From Anaerolineales bacterium (GTDB lineage: Bacteria; Chloroflexota; Anaerolineae; Anaerolineales; UBA6663), in the NCBI GenBank assembly GCA_025057205.1, contig JANWXR010000004.1, forward strand, positions 1-34,830: a stretch of DNA of 34,830 nucleotides. Direction: 5' to 3'. Of the stretch, positions 19,124-28,565 are shown one piece after another. Below the pieces are notes generated by a model. It did no database searches, had not been told where the DNA came from, and was given only the letters and a program-made list of their open reading frames with translations. A program made the translations under genes and the position numbers. How positions within the stretch are numbered: the first letter of the stretch is position 1; the number at the start of each line of letters is the position of its first letter.

Positions 19124-20038
19124 CTAATCGCGCGCTTCGGCTTGCGACGTGCCTTCCTCCGCTGGTGGCTCGGCAGCCGGCGCAGAGTCCGAGGCCGGCG
19201 CGAGCGCCCCCGCTTCGCGTTGTGCCTTCAGCTCGTAGCGGCGCAGGCGGTGACGATGGCGCGTAACCAGCACCAGCGCTGCGGTCACGGCTACAATCAG
19301 CATGAAGGCCTGGTTTGTGTTGACGCCGAAGAACTGGGCGTTGTCCAGCCGAATGAAATCTAGGAAGAAGCGCACGGTAGGGTAGGCGATGGCGTAAATC
19401 AGCATCAGGTCGCCGGGCTTGAGCCAGTCCGTGCGCCGGCGTGCCAGGTAGAGCAGGCCACCGCAGATGAGCAGGTTGGCGAGGGACTCGTAAAGAAAGA
19501 GCGGATGAAAGCGCTGGTCGGGCGTGTAGGGTGGGATAGGGTTGTCAATCTTTATGCCCCAGGGCAGGGTGGTCGGCGCGCCATATAGTTCCTGATTGAC
19601 GAAGTTGCCCCAACGCCCGATGGCCTGACCAAGCGGCAAAGCCGGCGCGGCGATGTCCACCCATTCGAGAAAGTTCAGCTTTTTCCAGCGGGTGAATAGG
19701 TACAGGCCGAGCAGGCCGCCGAGCACTGCGCCGGGGATGCCCAAGCCGCCTTGGAGGGTGTTGATGGCCTCGAGTGGGTTCTCGAGGTAATACTGGGTGG
19801 TAATGCCTTGCGCGATCATGCTGGGCGGCGGGGTGAAGATGTGCCACAGCCGCGCGCCGATGATGCCGGCGATAAGCGTCCAGAGCAGGCCGTCCCAAAC
19901 GAATTCGGGGTTCTGGCCGCGTCGTTTGGCTTCAAGCGAAGCAAGATAGGCCGCGACGAACGCGCCGCCGACCAGGATGAAGCCGTAGTAGCGAAAGTAG
20001 AGGGGGCCAAGGTGGATGCCAAATTGGTCGAAGTACAT
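19124..20038 (-). CDS. lgt: Prolipoprotein diacylglyceryl transferase
   Basis: 'YFRYYGFILVGGAFVAAYLA', 'LPLGQAIGRWGNFVNQELYGAPTTLPWGI', 'HPLFLYESLANLLI'. Confidence 0.95.
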   Translation of the reverse strand: MYFDQFGIHLGPLYFRYYGFILVGGAFVAAYLASLEAKRRGQNPEFVWDGLLWTLIAGIIGARLWHIFTPPPSMIAQGITTQYYLENPLEAINTLQGGLGIPGAVLGGLLGLYLFTRWKKLNFLEWVDIAAPALPLGQAIGRWGNFVNQELYGAPTTLPWGIKIDNPIPPYTPDQRFHPLFLYESLANLLICGGLLYLARRRTDWLKPGDLMLIYAIAYPTVRFFLDFIRLDNAQFFGVNTNQAFMLIVAVTAALVLVTRHRHRLRRYELKAQREAGALAPASDSAPAAEPPAEEGTSQAEARD

Positions 20039-20047
20039 TGCCGTAAC

Positions 20048-20683
20048 CTATTTCTCAGTTGATTTGGTCAGCGCCTGCCGACGCACATGCCAGGCCCGCT
20101 GTAGCGCGGTCACGTTTGCCAGGATGGCCATAATCCACAGCGCCAGCCAGGGCACGTTGAGGAGCAGCGCCGGGGCCATCACAAGGTAGCGCTCCATGCG
20201 CGTCAGCACGCCAACGTTGCAGTCGAATCCGAGCGCCTCGGCGCGCGCCTTGGTGTACGAAACCATCACGCTGCCCATCGTCGCCAGGAAGACCAGCAAC
20301 GCGTATAACCAAGCCAGCGGGTCGGGGCCGGTGACGTAGTAGTACAGCAAGCCCATGAAGATGAGCATCTCGCTCCAGCGGTCGGTGACTGAATCCACGA
20401 ACGCGCCGAACTGCGTGGGCTGGCCGAGGCGGCGAGCCATCGCGCCGTCCAGACCGTCAAAGGGGCCGCCGATGAGGATGAGCACACCGCCCCACGAGAT
20501 GTGTCCCAGCGCGACCAGCAACGCGCCAGCGACGTTGAACGCCAGGCCAAGGGCCGTCATCAAGTTAGGCGTCAGGCCGATTCGCAGGCAGGCCTCGGCC
20601 AGCGGCTCAATGACGCCCTTCAGCCGGCTGCGCATCCAGTCCGTCGGCGTTAGGGGTTTGGGTTTAGACTTTTCGGCGTGCAT
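20048..20683 (-). CDS. CDP-alcohol phosphatidyltransferase (candidate phosphatidylinositol-phosphate synthase)
   Basis: CDP-AP motif D-x2-DG-x2-AR-x8-G-x3-D-x3-D matched exactly by 'DGLDGAMARRLGQPTQFGAFVDSVTD'. Start at MHAEKSK (20683); the ORF's upstream residues derive from a repeat. Confidence 0.9.
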   Translation of the reverse strand: MHAEKSKPKPLTPTDWMRSRLKGVIEPLAEACLRIGLTPNLMTALGLAFNVAGALLVALGHISWGGVLILIGGPFDGLDGAMARRLGQPTQFGAFVDSVTDRWSEMLIFMGLLYYYVTGPDPLAWLYALLVFLATMGSVMVSYTKARAEALGFDCNVGVLTRMERYLVMAPALLLNVPWLALWIMAILANVTALQRAWHVRRQALTKSTEK

Positions 20684-20691
20684 GCATTGGA

Positions 20692-20752
20692 ATGACTGAT
20701 AACTGAAGACTGAAGACTGAAGACGGATGATTGAGTCTTCAGTCATCAATCA

Positions 20753-20755
<3 letters not shown>
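20692..20755. repeat. ACTGAAG/CTTCAGT heptad repeat between ino1 and the CDP-AP gene
   Basis: ATGACTGATAACTGAAGACTGAAGACTGAAGACGGATGATTGAGTCTTCAGTCATCAATCATCA; related sequence at 27475-27502. Confidence 0.75.
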
Positions 20756-21838
<1,083 letters not shown>

Positions 21839-21937
21839 TCAAAGCCTCCAACTGTAGTGGGGGTGTCGTTCGAGCATTCGAACCAACATCGGCGTATTAT
21901 ACGCGAGACATTTGCCTATGCTATAATCGCCGCAGTT

Positions 21938-22012
21938 CGGGGCGTGGCTCAGCTTGGCTAGAGCACTCGGTTCGGGACTGAGAGGTCGGCGGTTCAAATC
22001 CGCCCGCCCCGA
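21938..22012 (+). tRNA. tRNA-Pro (CGG anticodon)
   Basis: Acceptor CGGGGCG/CGCCCCG, anticodon arm CTCGG-TTCGGGA-CTGAG, T arm GGCGG-TTCAAAT-CCGCC. Extended -10 TGCTATAAT upstream (21919-21927). Confidence 0.93.
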
Positions 22013-22017
22013 CTGGC

Positions 22018-22054
22018 AACCACACAGGCTCCCCATTGCGGAGCCTGTGTGGTT
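22018..22054 (+). terminator. Strong hairpin downstream of tRNA-Pro
   Basis: Perfect 15-bp stem AACCACACAGGCTCC-ccattgc-GGAGCCTGTGTGGTT; only a weak T-tract. Confidence 0.65.
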
Positions 22055-22170
22055 TGCGCTTGGCTCCCCGCACGCCCCAACGGACATGGGCGAGCTTATA
22101 ACCCTGCCCTCTTCCTGTGCGGCCTTTGGTAAAGCTGGGTATCTCCTCAACCCTGGCCGGAGGCCACCCG

Positions 22171-22550
22171 GACTCTCAGATTGTAGCCGTGAACTGCTTG
22201 TGTGACGATATGCTGCCGGCCTTGCACTACCGCGATGACCCTCAATGCCGGTGAGCCGCCGCCAAAGTGATGACGACCGCCTTGGTCGCCCGCCGGCACT
22301 TTGACGGAAACCTGGAGGGAGCGCGGGTCTATCTCCAGGAACATGGCTATGTGCCGCAGAGGCTGAGCAAAAGCCGCTTCAATCGGCGTTGGCAGCGGGT
22401 GCGCCGTTCTTCTTGGTGCTCTCTTCCACACGGTTGGGCGAAACGTGGAAGGATTTGAACGCCGGCGCGATTTACGCCGTGAATCGTTTTCCCGTGGCGG
22501 CGTGCGACAACGCGTGCAGCTTTGATCATCTGTATAGCAGCTTGGGTTAA
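22171..22550 (+). pseudogene. IS982-family transposase remnant
   Basis: 'DSQIVAVNCLCDDMLPALHYRDDPQCR*AAAKVMTTALVARRHFDGNLEGARVYLQEHGYVPQRLSKSRFNRRWQRV' then, frameshifted, 'LGETWKDLNAGAIYAVNRFPVAACDN'. Internal stop, frameshift and truncated 3' part. Confidence 0.82.
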
Positions 22551-22613
22551 ATGCGAAACGAAGCTCTGTGCCATACTTGGCCTTCGTGGCACGCAGCTTC
22601 GTTATAGGCGAAG

Positions 22614-22646
22614 GGTTGATTAGCCACGAAACTGGGCTGATCAACC
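22614..22646 (-). terminator. Hairpin downstream of tRNA-Gln
   Basis: 12-bp stem GGTTGATTAGCC/GGCTGATCAACC with one G-T pair. Confidence 0.55.
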
Positions 22647-22649
22647 GGC

Positions 22650-22723
22650 TGGCTGGGGATCGTGGATTCGAACCACGGCATACAGATCCAGAGTCTGCTG
22701 TCCTACCACTAGACGAATCCCCA
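22650..22723 (-). tRNA. tRNA-Gln (CTG anticodon), CCA encoded
   Basis: Reverse strand TGGGGATTCGTCTAGTGGTAGGACAGCAGACTCTGGATCTGTATGCCGTGGTTCGAATCCACGATCCCCAGCCA; anticodon loop CTCTGGA. Confidence 0.95.
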
Positions 22724-22824
22724 GAGCGGTTGAAATTCTAGCACAGCGCGCCGGGGCTGTAAACTTCTGGAAAGCGCCGTGCTCCTGAGATACACTTACT
22801 CCATCCCACTTTGATGAGAGAAGA

Positions 22825-24528
22825 ATGACCGACTTGACGCCTACTTCCCCGCCCGCATCGGTGGACTTTATTCGCGCTGCCGTGCTCGAAGACATTCGCT
22901 CCGGTCGCTTCGGCGGCCGCGTGCACACGCGCTTTCCGCCCGAACCAAACGGCTACCTGCATATCGGCCACGCCAAGGCGATGGCGGTGGATTTTGGCAT
23001 CGCCGCGGAGTTCGGCGGCAAGTGTAACCTGCGCTTCGACGACACCAACCCGGTGAAGGAAGAGCAGGAATACGTGGACGCGATTATGGAAGACATCCGC
23101 TGGCTAGGTTATCAGTGGGATGGCGAGCCACGGTATGCGTCCGATTACTTTGACCAGTTGTATGAATGGGCCGTCAAGCTGATCAAAAAAGGTAAAGCGT
23201 ACGTCTGCGACTTGACGCCGGAGCAGATGCGCGAGTATCGCGGCACCCTCACCCAGCCCGGCAAAGACAGCCCGTACCGTAACCGCTCCGTCGCCGAGAA
23301 CCTCGACTTGTTCGAGCGCATGCGCCGCGGCGAGTTCGCCGAAGGCTCGCGCACCCTGCGCGCCAAGATTGATATGGCCTCCGGCAACATCAATTTGCGT
23401 GACCCGGTGATGTACCGCATCCTACACGTAGAACATCACCGCACCGGCAACAAGTGGTGCATCTATCCGATGTACGACTTTGCCCATGGCCAGTGTGACT
23501 CTATCGAGGGCATCACCCACTCGCTGTGCTCGCTGGAGTATGAGGATCACCGCCCGCTCTACGAGTGGTTCCTAAAGGAGCTGGAGATTTACGCGCCCCG
23601 GCAAATCGAGTTTGCCCGACTCAATCTGTCCTACACCGTCTTGAGCAAGCGCAAGCTGCTCCAGCTGGTGAAGGAGGGCCATGTGCGTGGCTGGGACGAT
23701 CCGCGCCTACCCACGCTGCGCGGCCTGCGCCGACGTGGCTACACGCCGGAAGCCATCCGCGATTTCTGTGCCCGCATCGGCGTGGCTAAGAACAACACCA
23801 CCATCGAGCTAGCACTGCTGGAGCACTGCCTACGTGAAGACCTGAACCGGCGCGCGCCGCGCGTGATGGGCGTCCTGCGCCCACTCAAAGTCGTTATTGA
23901 GAACTATCCCGAAGGACAGGTCGAGGAGATGCAGGCCATCAACAACCCGGAAGACCCGTCTGCCGGGACGCGCCTCGTCCCCTTCAGTCGTGAGCTGTAC
24001 ATCGAGCAGGATGACTTCCGCGAGAACCCCCCGCCCAAGTATTACCGCCTCGCGCCGGGCCGCGAAGTACGCTTGCGCTATGCCTACTTCATCAAATGTG
24101 TAGGTGTGGTGAAAGATGCCGCCGGCAACGTCATCGGACTGCGTTGTACCTACGATCCGGCCACGCGTGGCGGCGACGCGCCCGACGGTCGCAAGGTGAA
24201 ATCCACCATCCACTGGGTCTCTGCCGCGCATGCCCTGCCCGCCGAGGTGCGCCTGTACGACCGACTGTTCACCGTGCCCCACCCGGATGACGTTGATGAC
24301 GGTCAGGATTTCAAGGCTTATCTCAATCCCCACTCGCTCGAAGTGCTCACAGGCAGTGTGGTGGAGCCGGGCCTGAGGAACGCACAGCCCGGCCAGAGCT
24401 TCCAGTTCGAAAGGCTAGGTTATTTCTGCGTGGACCCGGACTCCGCCGGCGGTAAATTGGTCTTCAACCGCTCTGTGCCGCTGAAGGATTCGTGGGCCAA
24501 GATCGAGAAAGCGCAGCGGGGTGAGTAA
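22825..24528 (+). CDS. glnS: Glutaminyl-tRNA synthetase
   Basis: '[26 protein letters not shown]', '[28 protein letters not shown]', '[11 protein letters not shown]' class I aaRS motifs; GlnRS anticodon-binding C-terminus. Confidence 0.96.
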   Translation: MTDLTPTSPPASVDFIRAAVLEDIRSGRFGGRVHTRFPPEPNGYLHIGHAKAMAVDFGIAAEFGGKCNLRFDDTNPVKEEQEYVDAIMEDIRWLGYQWDGEPRYASDYFDQLYEWAVKLIKKGKAYVCDLTPEQMREYRGTLTQPGKDSPYRNRSVAENLDLFERMRRGEFAEGSRTLRAKIDMASGNINLRDPVMYRILHVEHHRTGNKWCIYPMYDFAHGQCDSIEGITHSLCSLEYEDHRPLYEWFLKELEIYAPRQIEFARLNLSYTVLSKRKLLQLVKEGHVRGWDDPRLPTLRGLRRRGYTPEAIRDFCARIGVAKNNTTIELALLEHCLREDLNRRAPRVMGVLRPLKVVIENYPEGQVEEMQAINNPEDPSAGTRLVPFSRELYIEQDDFRENPPPKYYRLAPGREVRLRYAYFIKCVGVVKDAAGNVIGLRCTYDPATRGGDAPDGRKVKSTIHWVSAAHALPAEVRLYDRLFTVPHPDDVDDGQDFKAYLNPHSLEVLTGSVVEPGLRNAQPGQSFQFERLGYFCVDPDSAGGKLVFNRSVPLKDSWAKIEKAQRGE

Positions 24529-24552
24529 TGGCTTAAGGGGTGAACAGGATAC

Positions 24553-24606
24553 ATATTGCGTATTCCGTAGCGGACGAACACTGTGCAACACGCAATACGA
24601 GATACA
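24553..24606. repeat. TATTGCG/ACGCAAT-type imperfect palindrome between convergent genes
   Basis: ATATTGCGTATTCCGTAGCGGACGAACACTGTGCAACACGCAATACGAGATAC between the glnS stop and the kinase-STAND stop. Confidence 0.65.
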
Positions 24607-24608
24607 CT

Positions 24609-27434
24609 CTACGGCGGACATGGCCCACGCAGATAGCGCCGGCACTCCGCCGCCGTCCAGGTGCGCGTGAGGGCGCGGCGTGCTGCTTCGAGGAGCGCAG
24701 GTGTATCTTCAGGCGACGCCTGGTTCGGGTCGGCGGCACGCAATGCTCGGCGCAGGGCGTCCTCGACTTCCGGCATCGGGCGCTCGGTAAGGGAGGCAGC
24801 GTGCAGGGCGAGCAACAGGCTAAGTTGGGGATCGGTGGACGCAACCAGTTGCGCCTGCGCGGCCAGCTCGTACACCTGCGCCAGACGCGCCTGACTCTTG
24901 GCGCGACGGATGTTGACGCTAGCCCAGTAACCGGAGATGAGCACGGCGCTGACGGCGACCGTCGCCAGCGCGAGGATGAGGCCGAGGTAAAGTGAGCGCT
25001 GCCGTTGCTGCCGGTGTGACGTGGCCTGTTCGCCGGCGCGGCGCATCTCGATCTCGGCCAGACGCCGCGTCGCCTCGATTTCGCGCTGACGCAGGCCCTC
25101 GCGTTCGGCGGCCTCGCGTTCGCGCAGGGCAATGCTGGCGCGAATGAAGTCGCGCTCTGCCTGACCGATCTCGGACTCGCGCTCCGCCAGCCAGCCTTCC
25201 GCGCCGACAAGGAGTGCGCCGCGCAACAGCGCGCCCTCATCGTGGCCGGCGGCCTCCCACTGCTGCATCATGCCGCGTAGCCGCTCCTGCCAGGCGCGGA
25301 AGTTGCGGTTCGCCTGCATCCACTCGCGCAAGCGGCTCCAGCTGCGGATCAAGGCCTCGTGCACGATTTCGGCAGTCTCCTGTCCGCTTGGATCGCGATT
25401 GGTGACGAGCAAGCGTGCGTTCGCCAATTGTTGTACCAGTGGCCAGGCATCCTCCAGTTCGGCGCGCGTGGCTTGGCGCCGCGTGTCTTCCGTCCCCTCG
25501 CCGGGGCGCACCAGCTGGACAAGGGCGCGGCGCGCCAAGGCCTGCTGTTCGGCAGACAGCTCACTGTACACTTCCTCGGCGTAACGCGCCAACGCACCCT
25601 CCACACGACCGATCTCTTCGTAGGCCTGATGTGTCAAAAGCCTGCTGCTTTGTTTGGCCCACAGGGTTGTCAGCGCGAATTCGAGCAGCGGCAGGTTCCC
25701 CGGCTCTTCGCCCACGTCGTCCAGAATGCGCTCGACCAGGCCGGATTGGAACTTGACGCGCTGCTTGCGGGCCGGCTCTTTGATGGCGCGGGTCAGCTCT
25801 GCCCGCGTCATTGGGCCGAGAAAGAGCGTAGCGTTTTGCAATGCGTCGGCCAGCAGGCGGTGCGAGAAGGCTTGTCCAAGAAAGTCTGCACGCATGGTAA
25901 GCACGATATGCAACTGTGGACACTCGTCCAGCCCGGTGAGCAGCACATCAATAAACGCACGGCGCGTTTCCGGATCGGGGCAGACGGTGAACAGCTCCTC
26001 GAACTGGTCAATGACCAGCAGCAGGCGATGTTTGTCGGGCCGGCTGCGCAGAAAGAGCTTGACAGCGTTGGCAAGCCGCACCGAGCCGTCGCAGAGCGAG
26101 TCGGCCAGCGATTGTAACTGTTTGACGCGCTCAGGGGTCTCCGGTGGAAGCACAGCATTCGCCAGCGCCTCGAATGGGCGTGCGCTAGGGCGCATGTCGG
26201 TGAGCAGCCAGGCCTTTTGCTGGGATTGGCGCAGCGCAGGAGCCTGCCGCAGGCGCGAGACCAGCCCGGCGAACACCACCGACGACTTGCCACTGCCGGA
26301 TGGCCCGACCACCGCCGTCAGCTGTTGGCTCTCCACTCTGTCGCTGAGCGTGTCGGTGAAGTCTTCGCGCCCGAAGAAGAAGGGTGCATCATCTTCCTGA
26401 AAGGCAAACAGCCCGCGATATGGGCAGGGCGGGGGCGATGCTGCAAGGGTGACCATCGTGAGCGGCGGCGTTTCGGCGAAGTCCTGCTGTTCGCGCAGCC
26501 GGTGCAGGCTGCGCGGCACAATCGGTGGGGCGCTCGTCAACTGTTCAGCCGTCACGCCCAGCGCCTCGCGCAAAGCCAGCGCCAATGCACCGGCGGAGGG
26601 GTAACGGTCCTCGGGCCGCTTCGCCAGCGTCTTCAGGATGACCTGCTCCACCGCTGCCGGCAGCTCCGGATTGAAGCGCGTCGGTGGCGGTGGGGGTTGT
26701 TCCACCTGCATCCGCAACAGGTCGTCGGGGTTCTCGGCGTCAAAGGGCACGTTGCCCGTCATCAGCCCGTAGAGGATGATGCCGAGGGCGTAGATGTCAC
26801 TGGCGCGGTCGCCGGGTTGGCCCTGGCACAGCTCCGGGGCCATGTAGATGGGCGTGCCGGCAGGTCGTCCGCTGGTGACGACGGGCAGCGCGTCGCCGAC
26901 CATGCGCGCGATGCCGAAGTCGGTGAGGATGATCTGGCCGTCATTGGTGAGCATGATATTGCCCGGCTTCAGGTCGCGGTGGATCATATTGCGCGCGTGG
27001 GCATAATCCACCGCGGAAGCCAGCGCGTTGAACAGAAGGACGGTCTCGATAGGTGAGAAGGTGGGACGGTTGGGGATGGCCGTTAGGCTGCGCTCGTGAA
27101 TCTCGGTGGCCAGCGTCGGCCCCTCAATCAGCTCCATCACCATGTAGTACAGGTCTCTTTCCATGTCCACGTCGAAGTCGAAGACTTGGACGATGTTGGG
27201 ATGGCGCAGCCGGGCCGCCAGCACCGCCTCGCGCTCAAAGCGCTTGATGAAGCCGGGTTGCTCGGCAAAGTGCGGATGCATCACCTTAACGGCGACGAAG
27301 CGGTCAAGGCCGGGCTGAAAGGCCTTGTACACTTCGGCCATCCCCCCAGAGCCGAGTTGTGAGACGAGGCGGTATTTGCCGAGGGTGGTTCCAATCACAC
27401 GAAGCAGTTTAGTTGGGCCGGGCAGTTTTGCCAA
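24609..27434 (-). CDS. Ser/Thr protein kinase fused to an nSTAND-type NTPase, with a C-terminal TM segment
   Basis: Kinase 'LGSGGMAEVYKAF...MIHRDLKPGNIMLTNDGQIILTDFGIAR'; STAND 'CPYRGLFAFQEDDAPFFFGREDFTDTL...TAVVGPSGSGKSSVVFAGLVSRL', 'LLLVIDQFEELFT'; TM 'LYLGLILALATVAVSAVLISGYW'. Confidence 0.93.
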   Translation of the reverse strand: MAKLPGPTKLLRVIGTTLGKYRLVSQLGSGGMAEVYKAFQPGLDRFVAVKVMHPHFAEQPGFIKRFEREAVLAARLRHPNIVQVFDFDVDMERDLYYMVMELIEGPTLATEIHERSLTAIPNRPTFSPIETVLLFNALASAVDYAHARNMIHRDLKPGNIMLTNDGQIILTDFGIARMVGDALPVVTSGRPAGTPIYMAPELCQGQPGDRASDIYALGIILYGLMTGNVPFDAENPDDLLRMQVEQPPPPPTRFNPELPAAVEQVILKTLAKRPEDRYPSAGALALALREALGVTAEQLTSAPPIVPRSLHRLREQQDFAETPPLTMVTLAASPPPCPYRGLFAFQEDDAPFFFGREDFTDTLSDRVESQQLTAVVGPSGSGKSSVVFAGLVSRLRQAPALRQSQQKAWLLTDMRPSARPFEALANAVLPPETPERVKQLQSLADSLCDGSVRLANAVKLFLRSRPDKHRLLLVIDQFEELFTVCPDPETRRAFIDVLLTGLDECPQLHIVLTMRADFLGQAFSHRLLADALQNATLFLGPMTRAELTRAIKEPARKQRVKFQSGLVERILDDVGEEPGNLPLLEFALTTLWAKQSSRLLTHQAYEEIGRVEGALARYAEEVYSELSAEQQALARRALVQLVRPGEGTEDTRRQATRAELEDAWPLVQQLANARLLVTNRDPSGQETAEIVHEALIRSWSRLREWMQANRNFRAWQERLRGMMQQWEAAGHDEGALLRGALLVGAEGWLAERESEIGQAERDFIRASIALREREAAEREGLRQREIEATRRLAEIEMRRAGEQATSHRQQRQRSLYLGLILALATVAVSAVLISGYWASVNIRRAKSQARLAQVYELAAQAQLVASTDPQLSLLLALHAASLTERPMPEVEDALRRALRAADPNQASPEDTPALLEAARRALTRTWTAAECRRYLRGPCPP

Positions 27435-27474
27435 CGAGGAAACGGTGAGCGTCGGTTGGCAAGCGTCGGTGGCT

Positions 27475-27502
27475 CAGTCATCAGTCTTCAGTCATCAGTT
27501 AT
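27475..27502. repeat. CAGTCAT/CAGTCTT heptad repeat
   Basis: CAGTCAT CAGTCTT CAGTCAT CAGTTAT: four 7-bp units, matching the unit at 20692-20755. Confidence 0.75.
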
Positions 27503-27625
27503 AGACCTCCAGAGCCGCGAATCCCTACTGGTTCAAGAGCCTCCTGCGGAAATAAGGCTCGGGCGACGGTATTGCCGTTGCCCTAACCGGGAAAAACTCA
27601 CTTTCGAAGGAGCCCAGCTTGACCC

Positions 27626-28372
27626 TTACCTTGCCTTGCCCTGCGCGGCGACGGCAGCAGCGGCTTTCGCCACGGTCTCCGGGTCGCCCAGGTAGTAGCT
27701 CTTGAGCGGCTTCAATTCGGCATCCAACTCGTATACCAGTGGGATGCCGGTGGGGATGTTGAGTTCGACGATGTCCTGGCTGGAGATGTTGTCCAGGTAT
27801 TTGACCAGCGCGCGCAGGCTGTTGCCGTGTGCGGCGATGACCACGCGCTTGCCGCTCTTGACCACCGGCGCGATGACGTTGAGCCAGTAGGGGATCATGC
27901 GGGCGACCGTGTCCTTGAGCGACTCGGTGCACGGCAGTTCCTCGGGCGCGAGGCCGGCGTAGCGGCGGTCGAAGCGTGGGTGGCGCTCGTCGTCCGGCTC
28001 CAGCGGGGGCGGGGGCACATCGTAGCTGCGTCGCCAGACTTTCACCTGCGCCTCGCCGAACTTCGCCGCCATCTCCGCCTTGTTCAGCCCCTGAAGCGCG
28101 CCGTAGTGGCGTTCGTTCAACTGCCAGGCCTTGGTCACCGGCAGCCAGTCGAGGTCCATCTCCTCCAGCACCAGGTTGAGGGTATGGATGGCGCGCTTGA
28201 GGACGGAGGTGAAGGCAACATCGAAGGTGTAGCCCTCCTCCTTGAGGAGCCTGCCGCTGTTTATCGCCTCCTGGCGGCCCAGCTCGGTCAGGCCGACGTC
28301 CGTCCAGCCGGTGAAGCGATTCTCCAGATTCCAGGTGCTTTGCCCATGACGAATCAAGACGAGTTTGTACAT
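27626..28372 (-). CDS. gpmA: 2,3-bisphosphoglycerate-dependent phosphoglycerate mutase
   Basis: '[36 protein letters not shown]', '[22 protein letters not shown]', '[18 protein letters not shown]'. Confidence 0.96.
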   Translation of the reverse strand: MYKLVLIRHGQSTWNLENRFTGWTDVGLTELGRQEAINSGRLLKEEGYTFDVAFTSVLKRAIHTLNLVLEEMDLDWLPVTKAWQLNERHYGALQGLNKAEMAAKFGEAQVKVWRRSYDVPPPPLEPDDERHPRFDRRYAGLAPEELPCTESLKDTVARMIPYWLNVIAPVVKSGKRVVIAAHGNSLRALVKYLDNISSQDIVELNIPTGIPLVYELDAELKPLKSYYLGDPETVAKAAAAVAAQGKAR

Positions 28373-28434
28373 GCATTCTCCTTGAATGTGCAACTGAATA
28401 CACAACATGACTCCAGTGCAAAAACTATGATCTC

Positions 28435-28503
28435 ACCGCGAAGCCGCGAAGGGCGCAAAGGCTTTGCTCCTGTTTTCCTTAGCGTTCTTGGCGTCTTCGC
28501 GGT
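28435..28503. repeat. CGCGAAG-type imperfect inverted repeat upstream of gpmA
   Basis: ACCGCGAAGCCGCGAAGGGCGCAAAGG (28435-28461) and CCTTAGCGTTCTTGGCGTCTTCGCGGT (28477-28503): 27-bp arms, mostly complementary. Confidence 0.7.
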
Positions 28504-28565
28504 TCACATGGACTTTTTTCAGTAGAACCGCAACATGCAATACGGAATGCGCAGCGCTTAGCCCC

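Noticed and set aside
21954-22205. 83-aa ORF overlapping tRNA-Pro
   Set aside because: Overlaps the tRNA and its terminator hairpin; no protein features.
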